A stretch of 26,175 bases of DNA from Vulcanimicrobiia bacterium (lineage in GTDB: Bacteria; Eremiobacterota; Eremiobacteria; Baltobacterales; Baltobacteraceae): positions 1 through 26,175 of the forward strand of contig JAMXLG010000221.1 in assembly GCA_024281135.1 (NCBI GenBank), read 5' to 3'. Of the stretch, positions 14,797-23,026 are shown piece after piece (the first letter of the stretch is position 1; each line of letters begins with the position of its first letter). The notes under the pieces are model-generated. The model did no database searches, was not told where the DNA came from, and saw only the letters and a program-made list of their open reading frames with translations. The position numbers and the translations under genes were made by a program.

Positions 14797-15216
14797 TTAC
14801 TGTTCCGAACCTAGCGGATGAGTAGAAACGAGCTTCCTTGTGCGGCGCGTCGCCTGTTTCTTCGTTTCCGCCTTATGACACGACAGACACAGCGTCTCGA
14901 GATTCGTCAAATGGTGCAAACAACTCAAGCGCACATGCGCGCCACGCGCCTGTTCGATGTGATTGACTTCGACACGGTGCGTCTTGCGTAGCGCTGAATA
15001 GTTTGGCGTCCCACGTTTCGGAGCGCGCTCGCCGCAGCGTTTGCAGCGATATTTGTCGCGGCGCTTCGCAGCGCGCCGCGCGAGAGTCCACCAGTGGTTG
15101 TTCCAGAACGCGTCAGCGCATTTGTCGCTGCACCACGTTCTCCGGCGTTTCGGTAAATCGGATCCGCACCAATTGCAGCCATCGCCCGTGCGGCGCACGA
15201 GCGTGCAGGTTTCCAT
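14797..15216 (-). CDS. HNH endonuclease with an N-terminal zinc finger
   Basis: The ATG at 15216 shares one base with the upstream GGDEF-EAL stop (TGATG), giving 139 residues; the frame is open further upstream but only antisense-like residues would be added. An N-terminal CNWCGSDLPKRRRTWCSDKC finger (Cys14, 17, 29, 33) precedes a classic HNH domain: CKRCG (58-61), HRVEVNHIEQ with His86, TNLETLCLSCHKAET with Asn105 and Cys110/Cys113/His114. Such small HNH proteins cleave DNA and occur in restriction, phage and DNA-processing settings. A basic C-terminus would help DNA binding. Its tie to c-di-GMP genes is unusual. Confidence 0.88.
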   Translation of the reverse strand: METCTLVRRTGDGCNWCGSDLPKRRRTWCSDKCADAFWNNHWWTLARRAAKRRDKYRCKRCGERAPKRGTPNYSALRKTHRVEVNHIEQARGAHVRLSCLHHLTNLETLCLSCHKAETKKQATRRTRKLVSTHPLGSEQ

Positions 15217-16991
15217 CAACTCACGAGAGCGATACGCGGGCTGCTTTCTATCCACTGTTCGAAATCGATCGCAGTCATCGGCTGGGCAACCGCGAATCCC
15301 TGCATGTATTTGACGCCGGCGTTGCGGATCGCTGCACGGTCGTCGGCAGTCGCCACGCGCGTCGCAATTACGTCCCAACCGTAGACGTTCGAAATCGCGA
15401 CGATCGCTTCCATGCCGCGGCCGTTCGCGCCGCCGGAGGGCAACAACGATTTCGACGGTTTCACAAAGCGCACCGCGAGCGTCTCGAGCATCGCTAAATC
15501 GAGCGGCGTATCACCGACCCCGTCGAGACCGACGTGTAATCCGCAGCGTTCGGCAGCTTCGGTGAACGCACGATGCTCGTCAAGTCCTCCCGCGAACCGC
15601 TTCCAATCCAGTTCCACCGCGAGCATCGACGAATCCGCGCCGATCACGTCGATTGAGCGCAATACGCCTTTGAGAATCTCATCCGTCGCGACGCCGATAT
15701 TGACGTGAATGCGCTTCACGCCTTGCTGGCGCCATTCGCTTGCATACGCGAGCGCGCGGCGCGTCACCCACGCATCGAGATGTTCTAGCGCCTGGCGTGC
15801 TCGCGCAGCTTCCACGGTCGTAAACGCGGACTGCACGCCACTACGCGGATGAAGCGAACGAAGGAGCGCTTCCGCGGCGACGACCTGGCCGGATTGCACG
15901 TCAAAAATCGGCTGGAAGCAGAGCAGAAATTCGCGATCGTAGGCTTCTTCGATATCGATGCTGAGAGTCGGAACGTCGCTCGGCGTCGCTCCCGGCACAT
16001 ACACGCAATAGGCTTGGCGCTGCCGTTTCGCCTGATACATTGCAAGATCGGCGTGGTGCAGCCACTCGTCTTCGTCGGAAGCATGTTCGGGAAAGAACGC
16101 GATGCCGATGCTCACCGACACACTGCCGTCACCGTGGTCGATGTGTAGCTCACGCACGCCTTCGGCGAGTCGCGCAGCGGCAGACGTCGCCTCGTCGTAC
16201 GTGCGCACCATCGGTAAGACCACGGCGAATTCATCGCCGCCGATGCGTCCGACAAACTCGTTGGAGCGCAGCGCTTCGCGCATTTTGTTTGCGATCGATT
16301 TAAGCGCCGCGTCGCCGTGCGCGTGACCGTACCGGTCGTTGACGCCTTTGAAACTATTCAAATCGACGAATAACAACGCGGACCGAGTGCCGTTGCGTTT
16401 TGAGGCGAAGACGGTTTCCGTCAAGCGGCTCATCGTCGACCATCGATCGGGAAGTCCGGTGAGCTGATCGACGAGCGCGCGTCCATCGGCGTGCGCAGAA
16501 CGGAAACGCAGCAAATTCGTGAGCACGTCGAGGATGACTTCCGACTGCGCTTCAAAGGCATCGCGCTGCATTCGTCCCGTGCGCTCACCCAGCAGCAGCA
16601 CCCACCGCCGCTCGTCGGCGGTGAAGATCGAGCAAAGCGCGTCTTTTACACCGGCAGCGCTCCGAAGCGCCGCCGATCCTCGTTCGCCTAAGCTTCTCGG
16701 GTGCTCGTTATCCCAATCGATTGCTTCGTCTAGTAGCGTCGGATCGGTGGCACACATAAAACGCAGCCCGTTGGGCTGCATCTCGAGAATTGCTGCGACG
16801 TCGGCGCCCGTTACGCGGGCAGCCTCTAATAAAGCCTCGGCAATAACCTGAGGCAGTTCGGTTTGAAGCCGGGAGAGGAACGCCCGCATCGCTGCGATAC
16901 GCGCAAACGCGAGGGCGCGATCTTCCGGTGGTACAACGCTACGAGCGTCGCCCAGTATAGACTGAACGAGTCCGAAGATATCGTCAAACAC
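15216..16991 (-). CDS. GGDEF-EAL protein: intact diguanylate cyclase, degenerate phosphodiesterase
   Basis: The 591-residue cytoplasmic protein has a GAF-like N-terminal region (about 40-165), a GGDEF domain and an EAL domain. The cyclase motif is intact (RIGGDEF, 251-255), while the inhibitory site reads RSNE instead of RxxD. The EAL domain keeps EALLR (374-378) and Asn431, but DDFGTG has become DGVGDT (490-495), LKID has become VKPS (511-514), and the EGVET glutamate is missing. Hydrolysis is therefore unlikely, and the domain probably binds c-di-GMP or a partner. GTG at 16991 is the probable start with a weak ribosome site. It lies 33 bp after the other GGDEF-EAL gene. Confidence 0.92.
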   Translation of the reverse strand: MFDDIFGLVQSILGDARSVVPPEDRALAFARIAAMRAFLSRLQTELPQVIAEALLEAARVTGADVAAILEMQPNGLRFMCATDPTLLDEAIDWDNEHPRSLGERGSAALRSAAGVKDALCSIFTADERRWVLLLGERTGRMQRDAFEAQSEVILDVLTNLLRFRSAHADGRALVDQLTGLPDRWSTMSRLTETVFASKRNGTRSALLFVDLNSFKGVNDRYGHAHGDAALKSIANKMREALRSNEFVGRIGGDEFAVVLPMVRTYDEATSAAARLAEGVRELHIDHGDGSVSVSIGIAFFPEHASDEDEWLHHADLAMYQAKRQRQAYCVYVPGATPSDVPTLSIDIEEAYDREFLLCFQPIFDVQSGQVVAAEALLRSLHPRSGVQSAFTTVEAARARQALEHLDAWVTRRALAYASEWRQQGVKRIHVNIGVATDEILKGVLRSIDVIGADSSMLAVELDWKRFAGGLDEHRAFTEAAERCGLHVGLDGVGDTPLDLAMLETLAVRFVKPSKSLLPSGGANGRGMEAIVAISNVYGWDVIATRVATADDRAAIRNAGVKYMQGFAVAQPMTAIDFEQWIESSPRIALVS

Positions 16992-17024
16992 CGCAGGCGT
17001 TTGCTTCGCCGCTCATGTCGAATT

Positions 17025-18989
17025 TCATGTGTACGTGGTCATAAAATCCCATGCGGCGACCGGCCGGCCGAAGTGATACCCCTGAAGTTCGCGGCACCCG
17101 ATGCCCCGGAGGAACTCCGCCTGGCCGTGGGTCTCAACGCCTTCGCCAATAACATTCATTTCCAGCGAATCCGCAAGGGCGGCGACCGATCTGCAGATGG
17201 CGCGGCTGTAATTGTCGCTCTCCGCGTCCTTCACGAACGCGCGATCGATCTTCAGACAGCTCACCGGATAGGACTTGAGATATGAGAGTGTGTTATAGCC
17301 CGTGCCGAAATCGTCGATTGCAATCGATACGCCCGAATCGCGCAAACGTTCGAGCGTTGCGACGGCGCTTGGAATATCCTCGATCAGCAGTTGCTCGGTA
17401 ACTTCCAATTGCAACGCGTCCGGTTCCCACCCCGTCTCGTTGAGCGCGTCGGCAACGTGCACAACGAGTTTGTTCGATTGAACGTGGCGTGGCGAAACGT
17501 TGACGTTCAATCGAATCTTTGACTTCATCTCTTTCCTGATCGCGCGCGCGTCGCGACATGCGCGATCGATCGCCCACCGCCCGATCTCGACCACCGCATC
17601 GCTCTCTTCCGCGATGTTGAGAAAAACGTCGGGCGTTAGCAGTCCCAAATCGGGATGCTGCCATCGCAGCAGCGCTTCCGCTGCGATGATTTTTCCGCTC
17701 GACGCATCGATCAGCGGCTGATAGTACATCGCGAATTCCGAGCGGCGCACGGCGTTGCCGAGATCGCGCTCGAGACGGCTGCGCACGCTCATCTTGCGAT
17801 CGAGCGCCGGATCGTAGGACATCGTACCGCCGCGCATCGTTGCTTTTGCGGTATATAACGCGATGCCGGCATTTTGCAACAATGTTTCGCCTGTACCATG
17901 TTCGGGATGCCGCGCTACGCCCATCGTTGCGCGCACGACGATTTCCGTGTGGCCCGCGTTAAACGGCGCATCGAGCGCGTCGCGCAGTTGTTCCACGCCG
18001 CGATCGACGACTTGGCTATCCGCCGGCTCGATCAAGAAACACGCGAACTCATCGGAGCCCAGACGCGCAACGTAATGTCCGTCCTCTTCGAGAAACCGTA
18101 CGCGCTCGGCAATCGCGCGCAGCAATTGGTCACCGACCGCATGTCCTGCAAGTTCGTTGACCTGCGCGAAGCGATCGATATCGAAGACGACCAGCGCACC
18201 GTTACGCGACTGATCCGCATAGGCGTTGAGTGCTTCAATCAACTGGTGACGATTGAGCAATCCGGTGAGCGGGTCGTGCGTCGAGAGAAATTGCACCGCA
18301 TTTTGCGCATGCACGAATTCGGTGACGTCGAAGACGCTACCAACGCTACGCGCGGGCGTTCCGTTCGAACTCGGAAAATACGAACCGAACGTGCGGATAT
18401 GACGCACTTCGCCGCTCGGCCGCAGGATGCGGCATTGCATCGAACTTCGCCCGAACACGTCGAACGACGCGCGGTCCTCCGGATGCACGAGATCGAGCAA
18501 CTCCGAGCTGCGCAGCTCCCGCGTACCCTCGGGAAGCCCCCAAATTTGCGCGAACGGCGGCGAGACCGTCACTTTGTTCGTCGCGAGGTCGACGACATAG
18601 TACGCGAACGTCGACGCGCTTTGCGCGTGCCGCAACGCTTCGCGCAGTTCGTCGATTTCGCGGGCAAGCCGCGCGTGGTCGGTCGTATCGATGCCGACGG
18701 CGATCGCGCCGACGATTTCGCCGTCGGGTGCGGTCAGCGGCACAGCTTGTCCATCGACACGGACATTCCCAAGATCGGCGGAGAAATTCATATTCCGGCC
18801 GCGCACGGCTGCGCGAAGCGCGCGAACCAACCGCCCCGCCTTCGGCCACGCCGAATCGAGCGGTTGTAACGAGGAGCGAAGCGCGTTAAATTCTTCGCTC
18901 AAAGCGCGTGGACCTAAAGCGGTCCCGAGGCGTAACGCGCGATCCGTTACCAGCACGACGGCCGGCATCGGTTGTCGCTCTGGCGGCAT
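17025..18989 (-). CDS. PAS-PAS-GGDEF-EAL protein: intact c-di-GMP phosphodiesterase, altered cyclase
   Basis: The 654-residue protein has two PAS-like regions (about 20-105 and 115-225), a GGDEF domain and an EAL domain. The cyclase signature reads GSDEF (311-315), a change expected to weaken or abolish synthesis and often seen where the domain only binds GTP. The EAL domain is complete: EALLR (438-442), NVNVSP, LEVTE, IDDFGTG (558-564), LKIDRAF (579-585), GEGVET (615-620) and LQGYHFGRP. It should hydrolyse c-di-GMP to pGpG, modulated by the PAS sensors. The ATG at 18989 has GGGAG upstream. It is followed by the complementary cyclase gene. Confidence 0.93.
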   Translation of the reverse strand: MPPERQPMPAVVLVTDRALRLGTALGPRALSEEFNALRSSLQPLDSAWPKAGRLVRALRAAVRGRNMNFSADLGNVRVDGQAVPLTAPDGEIVGAIAVGIDTTDHARLAREIDELREALRHAQSASTFAYYVVDLATNKVTVSPPFAQIWGLPEGTRELRSSELLDLVHPEDRASFDVFGRSSMQCRILRPSGEVRHIRTFGSYFPSSNGTPARSVGSVFDVTEFVHAQNAVQFLSTHDPLTGLLNRHQLIEALNAYADQSRNGALVVFDIDRFAQVNELAGHAVGDQLLRAIAERVRFLEEDGHYVARLGSDEFACFLIEPADSQVVDRGVEQLRDALDAPFNAGHTEIVVRATMGVARHPEHGTGETLLQNAGIALYTAKATMRGGTMSYDPALDRKMSVRSRLERDLGNAVRRSEFAMYYQPLIDASSGKIIAAEALLRWQHPDLGLLTPDVFLNIAEESDAVVEIGRWAIDRACRDARAIRKEMKSKIRLNVNVSPRHVQSNKLVVHVADALNETGWEPDALQLEVTEQLLIEDIPSAVATLERLRDSGVSIAIDDFGTGYNTLSYLKSYPVSCLKIDRAFVKDAESDNYSRAICRSVAALADSLEMNVIGEGVETHGQAEFLRGIGCRELQGYHFGRPVAAWDFMTTYT

Positions 18990-19069
18990 CGCCGGAGCTC
19001 TCCCTTCGCCACAGCAAGCGGCAGGATGACAGTGGACCCGTAACTGCCTCCCTTTGCTTGTCCGGTTTA
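18990..19069. other. 80 bp spacer, no element recognised
   Basis: The gap between the gamma-glutamyltransferase stop and the PAS-GGDEF-EAL start shows no strong hairpin, so readthrough is possible. Only the GGGAG ribosome site of the downstream gene is clear. Confidence 0.4.
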
Positions 19070-20749
19070 TCAGTAACCTAGGGCGGCTCCTGCGGGATGG
19101 CGCCGGTCTGTTCCGCCGTAGCGGATGCCGGTAGCGGGATCGACGGCGATGGCCTGCGCCGAGCCCCAGAACGGAACTTCCGAAAACGCGTAGCCGTCAG
19201 CGTGCAACGCGCCCACGGTTGCAGCGGTAAACGCATTGGGTTCGTACTGAATTTGATCGGGCAGCCATTGCATGTGAAAGCGCGGCGCATCGACGGCTTG
19301 CTGCACGTTCATCCCGAAATCGAAGACGTTCAGAATCGTTTCGAGCGCGATCGTAATGATGCGCGAGCCGCCCGGACTTCCTGTTACCATCGCAAGTTTT
19401 CCGTCGCGCAGTACGATCGTTGGCGTCATCGACGAGAGCGGACGTTTTTCGGGCGCGATATCGTTGCGTTCACCTTGCACGAGACCAAACATGTTCGGCA
19501 CGCCGGGCTTCGATGTAAAGTCGTCCATCTCGTCGTTGAGAAAGAATCCGGTGTGCGGCGCGACGACGCCGGCGCCGAACCAATCGTTGATCGTGTACGT
19601 GACGGCGACGGCGTTTCCGTCCTTATCGACGATCGAGTAGTGCGTCGTATCGTCGTTTTCATGTACGTTGATGTGCAATCCGGGCTTCACACGTTTCGAC
19701 GGCGTCGCATCTTCGGGTGCAATAGACTTACGCAAGGACTCCGCATACGACGGAGCAAGCAGTTGCGCAACCGGATCGTGCACGAAGGCGGGATCGCCGA
19801 GATAGGCGTTTCTATCGGCGTATGCGCGACGTTCGGCTTCCACGACGTAATGCGTCTCTTCCGTACTGTGCCACCCCCACTGGGCAAGCGGATAGGGCGA
19901 GATGATATTGAGAATCTCGCATAGCGTCACGCCGCCTGAACTGGGCGGCGGCGCGGAGACGATGTCGAGGTCGTGGTACGAGCAGTGCACCGGTTGCGAT
20001 TCATCGACGGTGTAATCCGCGAAGTCACGCATCGTTAGAATGCCGCCGTTGCGATTCGATGCATCGACGATGTCGCGTGCGATGGCGCCTTGGTAAAATG
20101 CCGAATCGCCCTCGCGCGAAATCGAATCGAGCGACGTCGCAAGATCGCCTTGAACGATGCGTTCGCCGACGTTCGGTTTCTTGCCGAAGGCCCAACCGCT
20201 ATACTCTAAGGACGGCGAACCTTCGAACGGAATCATATCGCCGGCTTCGATCGTGTAGCCGTTGCGCGCAAGATCGATCGCACGGGTCATGACTTGGGCG
20301 CGAGACATCGTACCGTACTCGCGCAGCGCGCGATTCAAGCCCATCACCGTTCCCGGTACCCCGACGGCAAGCCAGCCCTTGCGCGATTTCTGCGGGTCCA
20401 CATTGCCGTTGCGATCGAGATACATGTCGCGCGTTGCGCGTTCCGGTGCTTTTTCGCGGAAATCAATGAAGCGCTCGCGACCGTCGTGCATGCGAATCAG
20501 CATAAAGCCGCCGCCTCCGACGTTCCCGCAGCATGGGTCTACAACGGCAAGTGCATAGCCCACGGCAACCGCTGCATCGACGGCATTACCTCCAGATTTT
20601 AGGATGTCGAGCCCAGCATGCGTCGCGAGATGTTGTTCCGTCGCGATCATTGCATGCGCACCCGACGCGGGCTGCAGTAAGGCAGCAAAGACAAATGATA
20701 AAAATAACATCGGAACGTGTGGCTTTCTCTCAGGGTTCTCAGGAATCAT
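19070..20749 (-). CDS. ggt: Secreted gamma-glutamyltransferase/glutathione hydrolase
   Basis: The 559-residue precursor begins with a basic stretch and a hydrophobic LFLSFVFAALL segment ending near ASGAHA, a good secretion signal. SGGNAVDAAVAVGYAL and NVGGGGFMLI follow. The processing and nucleophile site is DDTTHYSIVDKDGNAVAVTY, with the catalytic threonine at Thr368, where the precursor cuts itself into two subunits. GSPGGSRI forms the later oxyanion region. It moves or hydrolyses gamma-glutamyl groups of glutathione and similar peptides outside the cytoplasm. The gene starts 11 bp from the divergent histidine kinase gene, so their promoters must lie inside each other's coding region. Confidence 0.95.
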   Translation of the reverse strand: MIPENPERKPHVPMLFLSFVFAALLQPASGAHAMIATEQHLATHAGLDILKSGGNAVDAAVAVGYALAVVDPCCGNVGGGGFMLIRMHDGRERFIDFREKAPERATRDMYLDRNGNVDPQKSRKGWLAVGVPGTVMGLNRALREYGTMSRAQVMTRAIDLARNGYTIEAGDMIPFEGSPSLEYSGWAFGKKPNVGERIVQGDLATSLDSISREGDSAFYQGAIARDIVDASNRNGGILTMRDFADYTVDESQPVHCSYHDLDIVSAPPPSSGGVTLCEILNIISPYPLAQWGWHSTEETHYVVEAERRAYADRNAYLGDPAFVHDPVAQLLAPSYAESLRKSIAPEDATPSKRVKPGLHINVHENDDTTHYSIVDKDGNAVAVTYTINDWFGAGVVAPHTGFFLNDEMDDFTSKPGVPNMFGLVQGERNDIAPEKRPLSSMTPTIVLRDGKLAMVTGSPGGSRIITIALETILNVFDFGMNVQQAVDAPRFHMQWLPDQIQYEPNAFTAATVGALHADGYAFSEVPFWGSAQAIAVDPATGIRYGGTDRRHPAGAALGY

Positions 20750-20760
20750 GGCTGTGAGCT

Positions 20761-22164
20761 ATGTCGAATACTTGCCTCATCGGCACGCATACTGAGCAAC
20801 CCGAGCTAACAGATTGGCACCGCTCGCGGCGCCTTCGGAGGCTTTTCGCCCGCTTCTTCGTCCTGACGCTCGCCGTCGCGCTTGCGATCCTGGCAGCATT
20901 TTATGCGCTCCGCGTCCTCGAGATGGAGGACGATCGCAACGACGTCGTACGTTTGGGCGCGACCAGTCTCATGGCCGCGCAAATTGATGAAGAGACAGGG
21001 GTTCGCGGATACGCCCTCACAGCCGACCGGCGCTTTCTCGATCCGTATCTGCTCCATAAGGCGGGTCTTGAAAGCTCCGTCAGCCATCTGTTATCGAGCC
21101 TCGAGGCACACTCACCGGAACGCGCAGCCGTCCAGCGTTTCGCCACTCTTCACGATGGATGGGAACGCGATATCGCGGCGCCAATACTGCGCGATCCTCG
21201 CGCAGGGCACGATCTACAACTTCAGCTCGATGGAAAGGTGCGCGTGGATGCTATGCGCGCGGAAATGACGACGCTCGCCACGCTCGCAGCGAATGCGCAA
21301 GATCGCCTTACTGACCGCACACACATGGTGCAATATCTCGAGGCGATCGCGATTATCGTCGTTATCATGATGATGGGCGTGTACGCGTATTTTTACGAAC
21401 GCCGCGCGATCGCACTACAGCAGCGCGCGTTCGCGGCAATCGAGGAGACGAGCTTCAGCGCGACCCGCGTCGGCGAGTGGCGCATGAAAGTGATCGCAAT
21501 GCTCGCGCACGACTTCAAGTCCGCGCTTGCCGTTATATCCGCGTGCGCTGACGTCCTCAGAGAGTTTCCGGAGAAGCGCGACGATCCGAGCCCCTACCGC
21601 GGCATACGTGAATCGGTCGAACAACTTTCCGAGATGACCGATGAGGCGTTGCTGATGGCGCGCATTGCAAGCGATGCGCTGCCGATTAAACGCGAACCGG
21701 TTGCACTTGCACCGGTGCTCGAGAGCGTCGCACAGCGCTATCGCACGCTCCATCCGATCCGCGTGAAGGTTGCCGACGAAACGGTGCTCGGTGACGAAGC
21801 TTATTTACTGCGCGCGTTCGACAATCTCGTGAGCAACGCAACGAAATATTCTGCGCCGTTCCATCCCGTCGACATCGAGGTGAGCCACGACGGAAATGAG
21901 ATCGAAGTGCTCGTGCGCGATCGCGGCCAAGGCATCGATCCCGAAGACGTACCGCACATCTTCGAAGAGTATTGGCGCAGCCCGCACGCAACCAGCGCCG
22001 TGGGCGCGGGGGTCGGGCTATTTATCGTTCGAAAGATCGTCGACGCGCACGGCGGCTCGATCGACGTGATCAGCCTTCCCGGTATTGGAACGACACTCTA
22101 CGTTCGGCTTCCCGCAGCGATCGAGCAACATCCCGTAGCGGCACCACCTCAAACCGGCGCTTGA
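20761..22164 (+). CDS. CHASE3 sensor histidine kinase
   Basis: The 467-residue membrane protein has a basic N-terminus, transmembrane segments at about 30-50 and 191-211, and between them a CHASE3-type extracytoplasmic sensor (DEETGVRGYALTADRRFLDPY). The HisKA phosphorylation site is AHDFKSALAV (His250). The ATPase domain shows DNLVSNATKYS, DRGQGID and GAGVGLFIVRKI. No receiver domain or response regulator is present in the window, so the partner is elsewhere. The ribosome site is poor. Its last about 30 codons overlap the end of the opposing deacetylase gene by 95 bp. Confidence 0.93.
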   Translation: MSNTCLIGTHTEQPELTDWHRSRRLRRLFARFFVLTLAVALAILAAFYALRVLEMEDDRNDVVRLGATSLMAAQIDEETGVRGYALTADRRFLDPYLLHKAGLESSVSHLLSSLEAHSPERAAVQRFATLHDGWERDIAAPILRDPRAGHDLQLQLDGKVRVDAMRAEMTTLATLAANAQDRLTDRTHMVQYLEAIAIIVVIMMMGVYAYFYERRAIALQQRAFAAIEETSFSATRVGEWRMKVIAMLAHDFKSALAVISACADVLREFPEKRDDPSPYRGIRESVEQLSEMTDEALLMARIASDALPIKREPVALAPVLESVAQRYRTLHPIRVKVADETVLGDEAYLLRAFDNLVSNATKYSAPFHPVDIEVSHDGNEIEVLVRDRGQGIDPEDVPHIFEEYWRSPHATSAVGAGVGLFIVRKIVDAHGGSIDVISLPGIGTTLYVRLPAAIEQHPVAAPPQTGA

Positions 22165-23026
22165 GCATTGCGAGCGATTCGCGAACGACGTGCGCCTTCA
22201 CGCCGGGATCGAGCGCCATTGCCGGGAAGAATTCCAGTTCGGGACAATCGCGCGCGGTCAAGAAGTCGAGCGGGTGCAACAAGATGGAGGGCGGCGTTCG
22301 AGTGATTTCGCACATCGTCAACGCCGTTCCGAAATAGGCGAGCGCAATCGCCGGTGAGACTGCAGCGAGATACAGCACGTAGCTCAGGTGAATCGGAATA
22401 CGTAAGAGCGGCATGGTGGTAACCGGAATCTCGACGAGCTCCGCTCCGTTCGCCTTTACGAAATACGGCGCGTTCTTGCGCAGTCCGTCAGAGAAACTGC
22501 CGAAGAGCACGTCGCGATCTTTGAGTTCTTCGTCGCTAAGTTTGGCCGCGCGCAAATAATATGCGCGCGCAAGCGGACCGATGAACGTCGGCAGCGACGA
22601 CGCATCGTAGAGATAGCCTCGTGAAGCCAAGACGTCGAGCATCTCCTGCGAGCGCGCGAATCCCGGTCCGCGAAATCCGCGTGGAACTTCACCCGTTGCG
22701 CCTTCGATCGCCTCTTCCGCCCGCGTGAGTTCATCGCTCACGTCAAGACGGCTGCGCTTCGAGATCCACGGCTCGTGGAAAAATGAATGATTCCCGACCT
22801 CGTGCCCGTGCTTCGGAATGCTCGCGAGCACGTCGTGCAAAGACGGCTTCTCCGCGTCCCGGCCTACGATGAAGAACGTGATCGTCAAGCCCAATTCATC
22901 GAGCAGCCCGATGACGTGCGGCAAGAGCGTTTCCAGATACGAAGGATACGTTTCCCAGCCGGCGTCGCCGTGCGTCTTCATGTACGACCATTTGTTGTCG
23001 AGATCGAGGGAGAGCGACGCCTTCAT
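22070..23026 (-). CDS. NodB-type polysaccharide deacetylase
   Basis: The ATG at 23026 overlaps the FAD enzyme's stop as ATGA and gives 318 residues. The NodB motifs are visible: SLDLDNKW (Asp8/Asp10), HEVGNHSFFHEPW with metal ligands His80 and His84, FRGPGFARSQEML, and a late LLHPLDF with the conserved histidine. No signal peptide is seen, so it probably acts in the cytoplasm on a glycan precursor or lipid-linked sugar rather than on an exported polymer. It is last in the surface-sugar operon and converges on the histidine kinase. Confidence 0.9.
   Translation of the reverse strand: MKASLSLDLDNKWSYMKTHGDAGWETYPSYLETLLPHVIGLLDELGLTITFFIVGRDAEKPSLHDVLASIPKHGHEVGNHSFFHEPWISKRSRLDVSDELTRAEEAIEGATGEVPRGFRGPGFARSQEMLDVLASRGYLYDASSLPTFIGPLARAYYLRAAKLSDEELKDRDVLFGSFSDGLRKNAPYFVKANGAELVEIPVTTMPLLRIPIHLSYVLYLAAVSPAIALAYFGTALTMCEITRTPPSILLHPLDFLTARDCPELEFFPAMALDPGVKAHVVRESLAMLKRRFEVVPLRDVARSLREAERRVSFQYREG

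Noticed and set aside
17874..18869. Plus-strand open frame of 331 codons
   Set aside because: Antisense of the PAS-GGDEF-EAL gene with biased Arg composition.
14797..18989. A CBASS-type defence island made of the c-di-GMP genes and the HNH protein
   Set aside because: No CD-NTase, Cap2/Cap3, STING or SAVED domain is visible; only the coupling is reported, as a question.
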